Shown: positions 49,682-58,837, counted from the stretch's first letter. The stretch is 64,000 bases of DNA from an uncultured Bacteroidales bacterium (GCA_900316525.1 ONDF01000012.1:32422-96421), one strand, 5' to 3'. The notes: generated by a model from the letters alone, not told the origin. Numbers and translations: made by a program.

Positions 49682-51487
49682 CTAGAGCCGCGAGGCCGGA
49701 ACGCCCTCGAAGGTGATCCGCACCGGGAGGATGCGGCCGGACGCATCGAAATGGAGCCGTTCGATGCACACAACGCGGTTGTTGCCGTCGGTGGCGCCGA
49801 GCGGATGCCGATGATAGACGATGTAGTACTCGTCCTCGCCGCGGCCGCGGATGACGGAGTGGTGTCCGGCGCCCGTGGCGACGGCCGGGTCGGACTCCAG
49901 GATCGTCCCTTCCCGCTTGAAGGGGCCGAAGGGGCTGTCGGCGCGGGCGTAGGCCACGTGGTAGTCGGGGCCGGTCCAGCCCCCCTCACTCCACATAAAG
50001 TAGTAGGTCCCGTTTCGCTTGAGCATGAAAGGACCCTCCACATAGCCCTGCGGCGTCACTTCCTTGTAGATGCTCCCGTCCTCGAAGGGGACGAGGCTCA
50101 TCAGGTCGTCACCCAGCTTCACCAGGTTGCAATGCCCCCAGCCGCCGTAGTACATATAGTACGTCCCGTCGTCATCCAGGAACACGAACTGGTCGATGGG
50201 CTGCGCTCCGTTCACGACCTCGTCCACGAGCGGATGCCCGAGGGCGTCCTTGAACGGACCGGCGGGGTTGTCAGCCACGGCGACGCCGATGCCGCCCTCC
50301 CCTTTCTCGTGCATGTCGTTCGCCCCGAAAAAGAGGTAGTACTTCCCGTCCTTCCGGACCACGGAAGGCGCCCAAAGGGCCCGCCAGAGCCAGGATATGT
50401 TGTCCTTCGACAGCACCTTGCCGTGCTTGGTCCAATGCACCAGGTCCTTCGACGAGAAAGCGTCCATGAACAGCTGCTCCTCGTAAGGATGCGAATACGT
50501 GGGATAAATCCAGTATTCCTGCTCGAAAACGACCGCCTCCGGGTCCGCATACCAGCCGTCGAAGAGCGGATTGCCGCTCGTATGCGACACCTGATAGGCC
50601 TCGCACCGCTCGGCGATGTTCTCCCGCAGGGACTCCCCGTACCAGCGGATCTCGAAGGTATGGTAGCAGCCGTCCTCGAAATAGGGTTTCCAGGCATAGC
50701 CGGTGCCCTCGAAGCCATCGACCAGCAGGAGCTTGGTCTCCGGGTCCAGGGTGACGGTCAGGGAATCGAACAGCACCGCCGGGGTGGCGTCCGTGCACCA
50801 GTTCACCGGGTTGATGGCGACGGTGTTGCCGCTGCTCACGAAGCTGGCGTGCTCGGGCGAATCGACGGAATTGTAGCAGATGGTGACGCCGGTGTCGTCG
50901 GCGCCCTGGGCGGGCCGGATGGCGGAGGAGGCGGCCAGGTCCTCCGGGGTGATCTTCCACCCCAGGACATAGGCCGCGACGAGGCGGTCCTGCAGGCTGT
51001 CGGGCAGCTCCTTCAGCAGTTCCACGAGGAGTTCTCCGCCCTGGCTGAAGCCGGCCAGGACGAAGGGACGGCCGTCGGAGCGCTCGTCGACATAGTGCTT
51101 GAAGGCCGCGCGGACATCCTCCATCGCAACCGGGAAGCGGCTGTCAATCAAGGCTGTATCCAGATAGGTTTCCATCGACATCTGCCGATAGAAGGGCGAA
51201 TAGAAGTTCAGGTCGCCCGCCAGGATCCGGTCCACGCCCTCCATTTCGGCGCGCATGCCGGGGCAGGCCGCGGAATCGGCCGCCTGGGCGTAGTGGTACA
51301 CCTTCCGGCCCACCGTCGCATCGAAGGTTTCCGTGGAGCTGATGTAGAACAGGTCCACGTCCGCTCCGCGGTCGGTCACGTACCACGCCTCGGGCGAATC
51401 ATAGTCCGGCGCGGCCGGAATCCGCTCGCGGGGAGCGCAGGAAACCACGGCCGCCAGCGCGGCGAAAACGAGCAGTCTTATCTTCAT
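49682..51487 (-). CDS. DUF3089-like alpha/beta-hydrolase fused to GH43, lipoprotein
   Basis: This 601-residue lipoprotein (AVVSC, Cys17) has two parts. Residues about 30-235 resemble DUF3089, an alpha/beta-hydrolase, with nucleophile Ser148 in AGFSQGG. Residues about 303-601 are a GH43 propeller with D315 (YADPEAVV), D432 (QPIDQFVF) and E484 (YVEGPFML). Combined esterase and glycosidase action on decorated xylan or arabinan is likely. It starts inside the stop of the GH2 gene (ATGA overlap). A GC-rich perfect palindrome near 49651-49669 lies after its stop but has no T-run. Confidence 0.85.
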   Translation of the reverse strand: MKIRLLVFAALAAVVSCAPRERIPAAPDYDSPEAWYVTDRGADVDLFYISSTETFDATVGRKVYHYAQAADSAACPGMRAEMEGVDRILAGDLNFYSPFYRQMSMETYLDTALIDSRFPVAMEDVRAAFKHYVDERSDGRPFVLAGFSQGGELLVELLKELPDSLQDRLVAAYVLGWKITPEDLAASSAIRPAQGADDTGVTICYNSVDSPEHASFVSSGNTVAINPVNWCTDATPAVLFDSLTVTLDPETKLLLVDGFEGTGYAWKPYFEDGCYHTFEIRWYGESLRENIAERCEAYQVSHTSGNPLFDGWYADPEAVVFEQEYWIYPTYSHPYEEQLFMDAFSSKDLVHWTKHGKVLSKDNISWLWRALWAPSVVRKDGKYYLFFGANDMHEKGEGGIGVAVADNPAGPFKDALGHPLVDEVVNGAQPIDQFVFLDDDGTYYMYYGGWGHCNLVKLGDDLMSLVPFEDGSIYKEVTPQGYVEGPFMLKRNGTYYFMWSEGGWTGPDYHVAYARADSPFGPFKREGTILESDPAVATGAGHHSVIRGRGEDEYYIVYHRHPLGATDGNNRVVCIERLHFDASGRILPVRITFEGVPASRL

Positions 51488-53916
51488 AGGAACAGTTTTT
51501 TATCCAGTTCGACCGACGGCCGGAAGTCGTCGGAACGCATATAATCCAGGACGGCCTTGTAGAACTGCCGGCCTTCCGGATAGACCTGCACGGATTCCAG
51601 GTCCGAGCAGCACACCAGCAGCTTCCCCTTCCCCGCCGCGAACTCGAACACGAGCCCGAGCCGATGGTTCCGCTCCACGTTGTCGATGACCTGGACGATG
51701 GGCTTGTACCCCCGCAGGGCGTCCAAGATCATCGGCCGGGAAGCCTTCAGGACCGGGAACCACTGCCAGTCCGTATGCTCCTCCGTCGGGAACTCCCGGA
51801 ACAGCGGGTGGGCCGGGTCGGTGAGGATGCCCAGGGTGCCGGGCGAAACGGGCTTGCCGTTGCTCTCGCAGATCTGCTTGAACATCCGGTAGTTCCAGTA
51901 ATCGGTCTGGAAGAGCCCACCCACGGTGCCCGTCGTGTCCGACGGCATCAGGAGCACCTTCTTCCCCGCTTCCAGGGCCTTCAGGGCGGCATTGTCCAGT
52001 TTCCGGACGATGGTGATCCCGCTCCGGTCGGGCTTGTTATCGGCCGGATACACCCAGATGGGCCAGGAATTGACGCCCTCGTGTCCGGCGGTCCGGGCGG
52101 TCAGTTTCAGGTCGATGCGCGCCGGAGCCTTCAAGGTATCGAGCAGTTCGGAAATGGGCTTGTCAATGTCATACACGCCCTCCCCGTCGATCAGTTCCTC
52201 GCCCGTATAGTTCGCAACCTTCACGTGCGCGTGGAAAACCTCGTCTTCCGTCCAGCAGTACTTGTCGAACTCGGCCAGCGGGACGAGCTCGCTGCAGAAC
52301 TGCCGCCATTCGGCGGGATCGACGTCGCCCTTGGCGTCCATGAACGCGTCCAGGATGCCCACATAGGCCGATCCCTGCCCGGGATAGTCCTGGATGTCAA
52401 GCAGTTGGAAACCGCCGAGGCCCGGGGTGCGGAGGCACATTTCCACATCGGCCTTGTACAGTTCGAAGGCCCAGCGGAGGGAGGCGCGGTGGAACGCGGC
52501 CGCCTGGTCCGCCATCCCGGCGATGTCCAGCCGGTGGCGGAATTCCATCAGGTTGTACGGGGCCAGCGGACCGGTGTATTTGTCGATCTGCGCATAATCC
52601 GGATAGCTCTGGAACTGCCCGGTCTCGTGGCTGATGACCGGCATCGGGACGCCCTCCAGCGCCTCGCCGAAGTTCCGGGTGGTACCCGGATAGAAATGGT
52701 TCAGGATGCCGCCGTCCATCGCGTCGCAGAAAGCGAAGGAACTACGGACATGGGTGTTATACTCGCCGTATGCCTCTCCCCGCGTGCGGCAGGTAGCGAA
52801 GAAATCCATTCCGTCGACATAGCCCTGCCAGCCCAGGAAAGCGTTGGTACCATTGGTATACAGGATTTGCGGGGCTTCCTCCCGGAAGGCCGCGACCAGC
52901 TCCTGCATCACCGCCTTCTCGCCCCAAAGCTCGTTGCCCAGGGAGAACATCGCGAAAGAGGGGTGATGCCCATAAGTACGGACGATGTTCAAGCCCTCTT
53001 TCCGCAGGAACGACAGCAGTTCCTCCCCTTCCAGCGTCCCCCAGAACGGGAGCTCCGGCTGGAGGTAGATCCCGAGCTCGTCCGCAGCCGCGAAAGCGGC
53101 CTCCGGCGGGCACCAGGAATGGAACCGGACGTGGTTGATGCCGTATTCCTTGCAGCGCTGGAAGTAATTGACCCAAGAGGCTTTGTCCATCGGCGTGTGC
53201 CCCGTCAGCGGGAAGACGCAGGCGTCGTGCTTGCCGCGGAGGAAGACCGGCTTCCCGCCGGCCATGAAACGGCCGTCGACGACCTCAAGACGCGGCATTT
53301 CCGGGACCGGAAGCCGCTCGGAGAAGGCCTCCATCGGCCCGAACTCAATTCGGCCGATGACGCCGTTCCAATTCGTCTGGGTGTCATCGGAATAGAGGTG
53401 CGAACTCTTGATCACCTGCAACGGCACGCCCCCGCCATTGTCCACGCAAAGGGTGATCGTATGCACCCCCGGACGAAGCTTGCCCAGGTTGTAAAGTTGC
53501 GGTGTGGACACGTCGTTGCAGGAATCCACCAGGGCGCCGTCCAGGTACAGTTTCGTGGCCTTGGTGCGCTCCAGATACAGCGCCAGGTCCTTCTCCCGCC
53601 ACACGTACGGCGCCACGACCTTCTTCCGGTACCAGGCCTTGCCCACGAAGGAATGCCGGCGCGTCAGCCGGCCGGTTTCCACAGGCTGGCCATACTGCGG
53701 CTCCACGGCCGCAAGCCCCTTCCCCGCGAGGTCCGTCGTCCCGGGCAGGACGATGGTATCGGCAAACAGCGAATCGGCCCGCTCCCCCAGGAGCGAATCG
53801 ACCGTCACCACCCCCGCCGGATCCAGGTACAACCCCCACTCCCCGGAGACCTCCATCTCCGGCGTACAAGCCACGGCGGCCAGCACGGCCATTGCGATAG
53901 AAAAACCACGTTTCAT
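51484..53916 (-). CDS. GH2-like glycoside hydrolase, lipoprotein
   Basis: This 810-residue lipoprotein (AVACT) has a sugar-binding domain (about 75-185), a TIM-barrel domain (about 220-490) and C-terminal domains that include an unusual region after 560. The acid/base Glu is in SLGNELWG and the nucleophile candidate in SHETGQ. The family is GH2 or a close relative; the immunoglobulin domain between the sugar-binding domain and the barrel is very short. A TATTTTTG box (53928 to 53921) ends 4 nt before the ATG. It forms a two-gene operon with the DUF3089-GH43 fusion. Confidence 0.85.
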   Translation of the reverse strand: MKRGFSIAMAVLAAVACTPEMEVSGEWGLYLDPAGVVTVDSLLGERADSLFADTIVLPGTTDLAGKGLAAVEPQYGQPVETGRLTRRHSFVGKAWYRKKVVAPYVWREKDLALYLERTKATKLYLDGALVDSCNDVSTPQLYNLGKLRPGVHTITLCVDNGGGVPLQVIKSSHLYSDDTQTNWNGVIGRIEFGPMEAFSERLPVPEMPRLEVVDGRFMAGGKPVFLRGKHDACVFPLTGHTPMDKASWVNYFQRCKEYGINHVRFHSWCPPEAAFAAADELGIYLQPELPFWGTLEGEELLSFLRKEGLNIVRTYGHHPSFAMFSLGNELWGEKAVMQELVAAFREEAPQILYTNGTNAFLGWQGYVDGMDFFATCRTRGEAYGEYNTHVRSSFAFCDAMDGGILNHFYPGTTRNFGEALEGVPMPVISHETGQFQSYPDYAQIDKYTGPLAPYNLMEFRHRLDIAGMADQAAAFHRASLRWAFELYKADVEMCLRTPGLGGFQLLDIQDYPGQGSAYVGILDAFMDAKGDVDPAEWRQFCSELVPLAEFDKYCWTEDEVFHAHVKVANYTGEELIDGEGVYDIDKPISELLDTLKAPARIDLKLTARTAGHEGVNSWPIWVYPADNKPDRSGITIVRKLDNAALKALEAGKKVLLMPSDTTGTVGGLFQTDYWNYRMFKQICESNGKPVSPGTLGILTDPAHPLFREFPTEEHTDWQWFPVLKASRPMILDALRGYKPIVQVIDNVERNHRLGLVFEFAAGKGKLLVCCSDLESVQVYPEGRQFYKAVLDYMRSDDFRPSVELDKKLFL

Positions 53917-53954
53917 ATCGCAAAAATAGTGTTTTTCTCCGAAAGAAAAGCGAG

Positions 53955-54728
53955 TTACACCGGAACCGCCGAAGAAATGGGAACGGTCGACGGATCGAAA
54001 TCGAAAGGGCGGCTCTCCATATCCTGGTTGCAGACGAACACCAGCGGAAGGTCGGAGCGGGGCCCGTCGTGCGGAAGGGCATAACAGCCGATGGCGTCCT
54101 CGTCGGCATCGACCTCGGTCCGGAAATCGCGCAACTTGTCCAGGAAGTCATCCAACGGGATATCTTTCCGGAACAGCGCCAGGAAACGCCCGTCTGGCAG
54201 GCTGTACAGGAACATCCGGTCATCCACTTCGAAGTGCAGGTCGACCTCCCGGGCACGGGAACAGACGATGAACGCTTTCCGGGCCGACGTGGCCAACCGA
54301 TCCCGAAGGATCAGCGGCTCACGCTGCTGCTCCTCCTCCTTCCGGGTTTCCGCCTCCTCCTTGCGCCGGGTACCGTATAAACCCCAGGCGCCCAATGGGA
54401 AGAAGGCCAGAAGCAGGAGAATCCTGCCCGACTGACTGACGGAGCCGCCCGGCTGAAAAACGAGCGGAAAAAGGGACATGGCCAGTGAAACAATCTTGGT
54501 CGCTTCGGTCAGGGTCAATGCACCCACCTTTGCGACCCTCTCAGGCTTCCGCCTTTTGACGATGGACTCCCTGACCAGAAAGAAAACACCTACCAGGAAG
54601 AAAACGATTCTAATCCACCCCTTGCCGATGAAGTGAATGCACAACCCTTCCAAGGCGAACGTTCCGGCACCCAGGACTGTCACCCAGATTAAAAGATCCC
54701 AAAAACTGTTGTTCCTATTCTCCTCCAT
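53955..54728 (-). CDS. Membrane protein of unknown function
   Basis: This 257-residue protein has hydrophobic segments at about 9-28, 34-50, 78-92 and 103-118, then a charged linker (RRKEEAETRKEEEQQRE) and a soluble domain of about 120 residues (VDLHFEVDDRMFLYSLPDGRFLALFRKDIPLDDFLDKL). No family recognised. The TATCTTTG box (54740 to 54733) ends 4 nt before the ATG. Confidence 0.75.
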   Translation of the reverse strand: MEENRNNSFWDLLIWVTVLGAGTFALEGLCIHFIGKGWIRIVFFLVGVFFLVRESIVKRRKPERVAKVGALTLTEATKIVSLAMSLFPLVFQPGGSVSQSGRILLLLAFFPLGAWGLYGTRRKEEAETRKEEEQQREPLILRDRLATSARKAFIVCSRAREVDLHFEVDDRMFLYSLPDGRFLALFRKDIPLDDFLDKLRDFRTEVDADEDAIGCYALPHDGPRSDLPLVFVCNQDMESRPFDFDPSTVPISSAVPV

Positions 54729-55635
54729 ATCACAAAGATAGCAAGAATTATTGAATTACAATAAAATTTTACCAATATTTGTTTTTCTCGGCTCTATTTG
54801 GTTTCTCGGCGATCGTCGTATCTCCCCAACCCAAAATTCGCAGCGCATCCCCATCCCAGCAGCACGCCCCTCAGTGGCACATCGCGATGCTCCGCGCGGC
54901 AATTTTGGCTGGCGGAGCATCGGATTAGGCCGTACAGGGGCCTCAAGGGCACATTGACATGCTCCGCGAATTTCGGGTTGGGGCCGGGCTCCTTTTCCCG
55001 GCACCCCCGCGCAGGTCCCAGGCTTCCTTGGCGCAGGTGTGTTTTTGGAAGGGGGACCTGCACCGCAAATCGGCCTCCTACGCCCTCCAGTGGCGCAGGT
55101 CCCCACCCATTTTCCACACCTGCGCCAAACACCCCAGACACCTGCACCAAGAATCGACACTACCTGCGCCAACCATCGTGCTTCCCGGTAATTAGGGTTT
55201 TTCGCCAAAATGCCGCACGGGAGAGCCGGTCCTACGCGCCAGGTTGGGGGTTGCGGTGCGCCAAGTGCCGATATCGGCCAGTGGCGCACCGCGACCATAG
55301 ACACATAGCGCAGGAAGGTGCTTCCTGTGCGCCTGTTTGGCAACGGGCAGCGACGGGGCTCCCAGCGCGACAAGGCTTTCCGGTCAGCTTGCGCGCCCCT
55401 CAGTGGCACATCGCGATGCTCCGCGCGGCAAGGCTTCCCGGCTGGTTTGCCCGTAGGTCCAGGCGCGGCACCTACGGGCAGAAAAAACCGCGAAAAAACA
55501 CCCCGTCGGTCCCTCAAGTGGACCTACGGGCACACTCAGGGGACGAGCAGGTCGTTGCAAGAAAGATTAGCAAGATATCCGAACAATTGTTATATTTGTG
55601 AGTTACAAGACAATTCCACCCCGTTAAGGTCCAAG
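54729..55635. repeat. Noncoding region with an array of inverted-repeat modules
   Basis: No protein-like gene is evident in about 900 bp. Between 54824 and 55532 at least five stems can be drawn: 54824-54848 with 54959-54983 (22/25 bp), 54885-54895 with 54912-54922 (11 bp), 55052-55064 with 55092-55104 (12/13), 55253-55262 with 55283-55292 (10/10) and 55448-55460 with 55520-55532 (13/13). The 3' arm is often preceded by a CTCAGTGG-like motif. A 38-bp direct repeat occurs at 54865-54902 and 55394-55431. A -7 box TATATTTG at 55591-55598 serves the next gene. Confidence 0.75.
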
Positions 55636-56529
55636 ATGATTCCACGTATGAAAGCACTCAACATAGGCGGCGTCAGTGCACTCGCCCTCGCAACCACATT
55701 CGCCATCGCGCTCGCGGTTCTCGCCGGATGCAGCCGTCCGGTCAATCATATCCCCGAAGGGGCCGAGAAGGTGTTCGACCTCCGCAGCGGAGACGAACTC
55801 AGCGTCAAGAAGGCCGCGAAGGCCGACGGGTTCTACGGGACGATCCATGAGGACGGCCAGTTCATCGCATTCGTGCGGTACAATCCGGCCGCGTTCCAGA
55901 CGACCGTCGTGACGGCCGAGCGGGACCAGGCCGACAGTACCAGTGCCCTGTGCCTGAAGTATGACGCGTTCGCCGGCATCAATGGCAGTTACTTCAACAT
56001 GGACAGTCTCACGCACGTCACGTTCGTCAAGGACGACGGCTTCGTGACCGGCGCCACGACGGCGAGGGAGACCTTCCGGACGAACGGCGCGCTCGTCCTG
56101 AACCCGGAAGAGATCCGGGTCGATGCCTGCGACACGACTGCGGTCTTCGAACAGGACTGGGAGGTCCTCGCGAGCGGTCCGGTCCTGGTCGATGACGGCG
56201 TGACGGCCACCTACGGCGAGGAAATGCCGAACTGGAAGTCGTTCTACAAGAAGCGCCACCCGCGCTCGCTCGTGGGCAAGGACGCCGACGGCGGCGTGTG
56301 GCTCGTGGTCGTGGACGGCCGCTTCCCCGGCGAGGCGGAGGGCATGTCCATCGCGGAGCTCACCGCCCTCGCCGAAAAGCTCGGCCTGGTCGAAGCCCTC
56401 AACCTGGACGGCGGCGGCTCCTCCACCCTGTGGACCCTCCCGGGCGGCGTCCTGAACCACCCCTGCGACAACGGAAAGTTCGACCACGTGGGCCAGCGCA
56501 TCGTCCCGAACGCCGTCGTGGTGCGTTAG
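55636..56529 (+). CDS. Phosphodiester glycosidase (NAGPA)-family lipoprotein
   Basis: This 297-residue lipoprotein (VLAGCS) belongs to the phosphodiester glycosidase/DUF2233 family: GINGSYFNMD near 115, RTNGALVLN, LASGPVLVDDG, LVVVDGRFPGEAEGMSIAELTALAEKLG and LNLDGGGSSTLW near 260. Such enzymes cleave sugar-phosphodiester links, for example GlcNAc-1-phosphodiesters. Starts at 55636 and 55648 are both possible. It has a TATATTTG box at 55591-55598. Confidence 0.85.
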   Translation: MIPRMKALNIGGVSALALATTFAIALAVLAGCSRPVNHIPEGAEKVFDLRSGDELSVKKAAKADGFYGTIHEDGQFIAFVRYNPAAFQTTVVTAERDQADSTSALCLKYDAFAGINGSYFNMDSLTHVTFVKDDGFVTGATTARETFRTNGALVLNPEEIRVDACDTTAVFEQDWEVLASGPVLVDDGVTATYGEEMPNWKSFYKKRHPRSLVGKDADGGVWLVVVDGRFPGEAEGMSIAELTALAEKLGLVEALNLDGGGSSTLWTLPGGVLNHPCDNGKFDHVGQRIVPNAVVVR

Positions 56530-56561
56530 GGGGCAAATTTTCTTCTTTCAGGTTTTTAGCG

Positions 56562-56569
56562 TATCTTTG
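56562..56569 (+). promoter_or_regulatory. -7 box of the peptide-fimbrillin-PCMD operon
   Basis: TATCTTTG lies 22 nt before the ATG at 56592 and 32 nt after the phosphodiester glycosidase stop. Confidence 0.65.
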
Positions 56570-56591
56570 CAGCCCTTTTGACAAGGCTGTG

Positions 56592-56726
56592 ATGAAAAAA
56601 GAGTATACGAAACCTGAACTGCGGGCCGTCGATCTTTCCCTGGAGACGACCTTTTGCCTCAGCAACGTGGACGGAACGGGCGGCAGCCTGCCCGGCTACG
56701 GCGAGGATGACGAAAACATTTTTTGA
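56592..56726 (+). CDS. 44-residue peptide of the MKKxYxKPE type
   Basis: The short frame encodes a charged N-terminus MKKEYTKPELRAVDLSLE, a single Cys, and a Gly/Asp-rich end (DGTGGSLPGYGEDDENIF). Peptides with this N-terminal pattern are frequent in Bacteroidota, often upstream of exported proteins, and no role is known. It has its own promoter and is followed after 3 nt by the fimbrillin gene. There is no signal peptide and no modification enzyme nearby. Confidence 0.7.
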   Translation: MKKEYTKPELRAVDLSLETTFCLSNVDGTGGSLPGYGEDDENIF

Positions 56727-56729
56727 CCG

Positions 56730-57509
56730 ATGAACAAGCTGCTCGCCTTCGGATGCATTGCGGCCGTGTTCACCGCGATCTCCTGCCAGAAAGAGGCCGA
56801 TACGGCCCATACCGCTCCCGCCACGGGCAAACTCGTTCCCGTGACGGTCGAAGCGACCGTTCCCGAAACCCGGGTCACCCTGTCCACCGGCGGGAATCTC
56901 CCCGCCTGGACCCAGGGAGACAAGATCGGCATTTTCACCGCCGACAAGGTCCTGTGCCCGCCCTTCACCGCCAAGACCGGCGGTTCGGCCAGCACGACCT
57001 TCTCGGGGCAGAAGCCCGAGTATTCCCACCTGACGACCGCTTTCTTCCCCTATGACGCGAACGCCACCCTGGGCGCCGCCGGCATCGGCCTCACGCTCCC
57101 CCAGAGCCAGTCCGGCCGGATCGCCGACGCCATGATGGTGGGAACCGGCAACGAAAACGACGGTTTCACGTTCCAAAATGTCTGCTCCGTGCTCCGGATG
57201 CAGATTCCCGCCAGCCTGAACCTCCGCATCACTTCCAGCACTCCCTCCTCCTATCTGGAGAAGCGGGCGGAAGTGGCCGGGACATCGGCCCTCTCGGGCG
57301 AGATCCTGCTCAGCGTCCTGCCCTCCACCAGCAAAACGCTCCAGATGGCCCTGACCCGGTCCGACGGGAAGGTCGCCTTCGTCAATACAACCTTCACCTC
57401 CGGCAAGGGCTTCGAGGCCGGCCGGATCAAAAACCTCGGTCAGGCAAGCGCCTCGTTGACCTTCTACGACGCCGCGCTCGTCGCCGATCCGACCAACCAG
57501 CAACTTTAA
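56730..57509 (+). CDS. Fimbrillin-like surface lipoprotein
   Basis: This 259-residue lipoprotein (TAISCQK, Cys near 19) has the N-terminal pattern of fimbrillin-family proteins: VPVTVEATVPETRVTLSTGGNLPAWTQGDKIGIFT, then HLTTAFFPYD, then LPQSQSGRIADAMMVGTGN. It is probably a minor pilus subunit or surface adhesin. It lies between the peptide and the PCMD gene in one operon. Confidence 0.82.
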   Translation: MNKLLAFGCIAAVFTAISCQKEADTAHTAPATGKLVPVTVEATVPETRVTLSTGGNLPAWTQGDKIGIFTADKVLCPPFTAKTGGSASTTFSGQKPEYSHLTTAFFPYDANATLGAAGIGLTLPQSQSGRIADAMMVGTGNENDGFTFQNVCSVLRMQIPASLNLRITSSTPSSYLEKRAEVAGTSALSGEILLSVLPSTSKTLQMALTRSDGKVAFVNTTFTSGKGFEAGRIKNLGQASASLTFYDAALVADPTNQQL

Positions 57510-57514
57510 GCCCT

Positions 57515-58690
57515 ATGAGAAAGACCTTTGCACTCTTTGCAGCGGCGGTCCTCCTCTCCGGGGCCGCGCAGGCGCAGAACCGCCCCCAGATCACCAACGG
57601 AGACTTCGAGACATGGACCTTCGACGGGGCGAACCTGCCCAACTACTTCAACTCCTTCCAGACTGCCGACGGAAGTTATTCCTCCTACGGATATGACTCC
57701 TCCAACCGCCAGGTCCAGCGGTCCACGGACAAGCGCCCAGGATCGACCGGAAGATACTCTTGCAGCATCTGGTCCCGCCAGGTGGTGGTCAAGGTCCTCG
57801 GGATTACGGTCGCCAAGGCGAATGCACAGGGAAACCTCACGACCGGACGTGTCCATGCCGACGGGACGTCTGCCACCAGCGAGAAGAATTACAATTACTC
57901 CGATCGGGATGGCTACAACACCAACAACGGCTTCCGGAATCCCTGCGCGATGCCCTTCACCGGCAAGCCCGACTCCCTGGTCGTCTGGGTGAAGTTCACC
58001 CCGAACGGGACCGATTCCAGCCACCCCTACGCGAAGGTGACGGCCACCATCCACGACGATATCGACTATGTCGACGGCTACCAGAACACATCCCCCCAGT
58101 CCCACGTCGTGGCCACGGCCATCAACATGACCATCGCCAAAACGAACGGCAAGTGGAAGAGACTCTCCATTCCGTTCAATTACACAAACAACGGTGCGCA
58201 GCCCAAGTACATTCTCCTGAGCGCAGCGACCAACGCCTACCCCGGCGGCGGCCACGAGAACGACTACCTGTATCTCGACGACATCACGCTCGTGTATAAG
58301 CAGACTTACCAGTTGAGCATCCCCTCCCAGGGATGGGCGACGCTTTGCCTGGATTTCAACGCAAAAGCGCCCGCCGGCGCGAAGGTCTACACCGTGACCG
58401 AACTGGTTGCCGGCTACGCGAAACTGCAGGAAATCCCCGCCGGAAGCATCATCCCGGCGAACACCGGCGTTCTCGTCCGTTCCGACGCCACCTCCGTCAC
58501 CTTCGAGAGCAGCATCATGGATCCGGCGTCCATCAGCGGCAACCTCCTGAAGGGAAGGACCACGGCCGGCAGCTGCCAAGCCGGACAGTACTACGTGCTC
58601 TCCCCCGCCTCCACGAAGGAGCGGGCCGTCTTCGGCCTCTACCAAGGGACTTCGCTGGCCGCCAACAAGGCCTATATCGAGGTCCGATAG
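57515..58690 (+). CDS. PCMD-domain secreted protein
   Basis: This 391-residue protein has a signal peptide (VLLSGAAQAQ). A PCMD (putative carbohydrate-metabolism) beta-sandwich covers about 22-270, with ITNGDFETW at its start, FTGKPDSLVVWVKFTPNG in the middle and NDYLYLDDITLVY at its end. The C-terminal 110 residues form another beta-rich domain (LSIPSQGWATLCLDF, IPANTGVLVRS). It is the third gene of the operon, 5 nt after the fimbrillin gene. Likely a surface glycan-binding or adhesive protein. Confidence 0.82.
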   Translation: MRKTFALFAAAVLLSGAAQAQNRPQITNGDFETWTFDGANLPNYFNSFQTADGSYSSYGYDSSNRQVQRSTDKRPGSTGRYSCSIWSRQVVVKVLGITVAKANAQGNLTTGRVHADGTSATSEKNYNYSDRDGYNTNNGFRNPCAMPFTGKPDSLVVWVKFTPNGTDSSHPYAKVTATIHDDIDYVDGYQNTSPQSHVVATAINMTIAKTNGKWKRLSIPFNYTNNGAQPKYILLSAATNAYPGGGHENDYLYLDDITLVYKQTYQLSIPSQGWATLCLDFNAKAPAGAKVYTVTELVAGYAKLQEIPAGSIIPANTGVLVRSDATSVTFESSIMDPASISGNLLKGRTTAGSCQAGQYYVLSPASTKERAVFGLYQGTSLAANKAYIEVR

Positions 58691-58710
58691 CAACTTTTTC
58701 GCCGGAACCC

Positions 58711-58741
58711 TTGCAAATTTGAAGAAATAGTCTCATCTTTG
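58711..58741 (+). promoter_or_regulatory. tRNA-Val promoter
   Basis: TTG (58711-58713), a 20-nt spacer and CATCTTTG (58734-58741) precede the tRNA by 20 nt. Confidence 0.65.
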
Positions 58742-58761
58742 CAGTCCTGTTTCAAACAGAC

Positions 58762-58836
58762 AGGGGCGTAGCTCAGCTGGTTTAGAGCGCTTCAGTCACA
58801 TTGAAGAGGTCATCGGTTCGAATCCGATCGTCCCTA
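58762..58836 (+). tRNA. tRNA-Val (anticodon CAC)
   Basis: The acceptor AGGGGCG pairs with CGTCCCT (one G-U); the anticodon stem CTTCA/TGAAG holds the loop GTCACAT with anticodon CAC; the T arm is ATCGG TTCGAAT CCGAT. CCA is not encoded. Confidence 0.93.
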
Positions 58837-58837
58837 C

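Noticed and set aside
54756..55601. Overlapping open frames of about 250-270 codons on both strands of the hairpin region
   Set aside because: Both follow the DNA repeats and have no protein-like composition; the same short peptides recur because of the DNA repeats.
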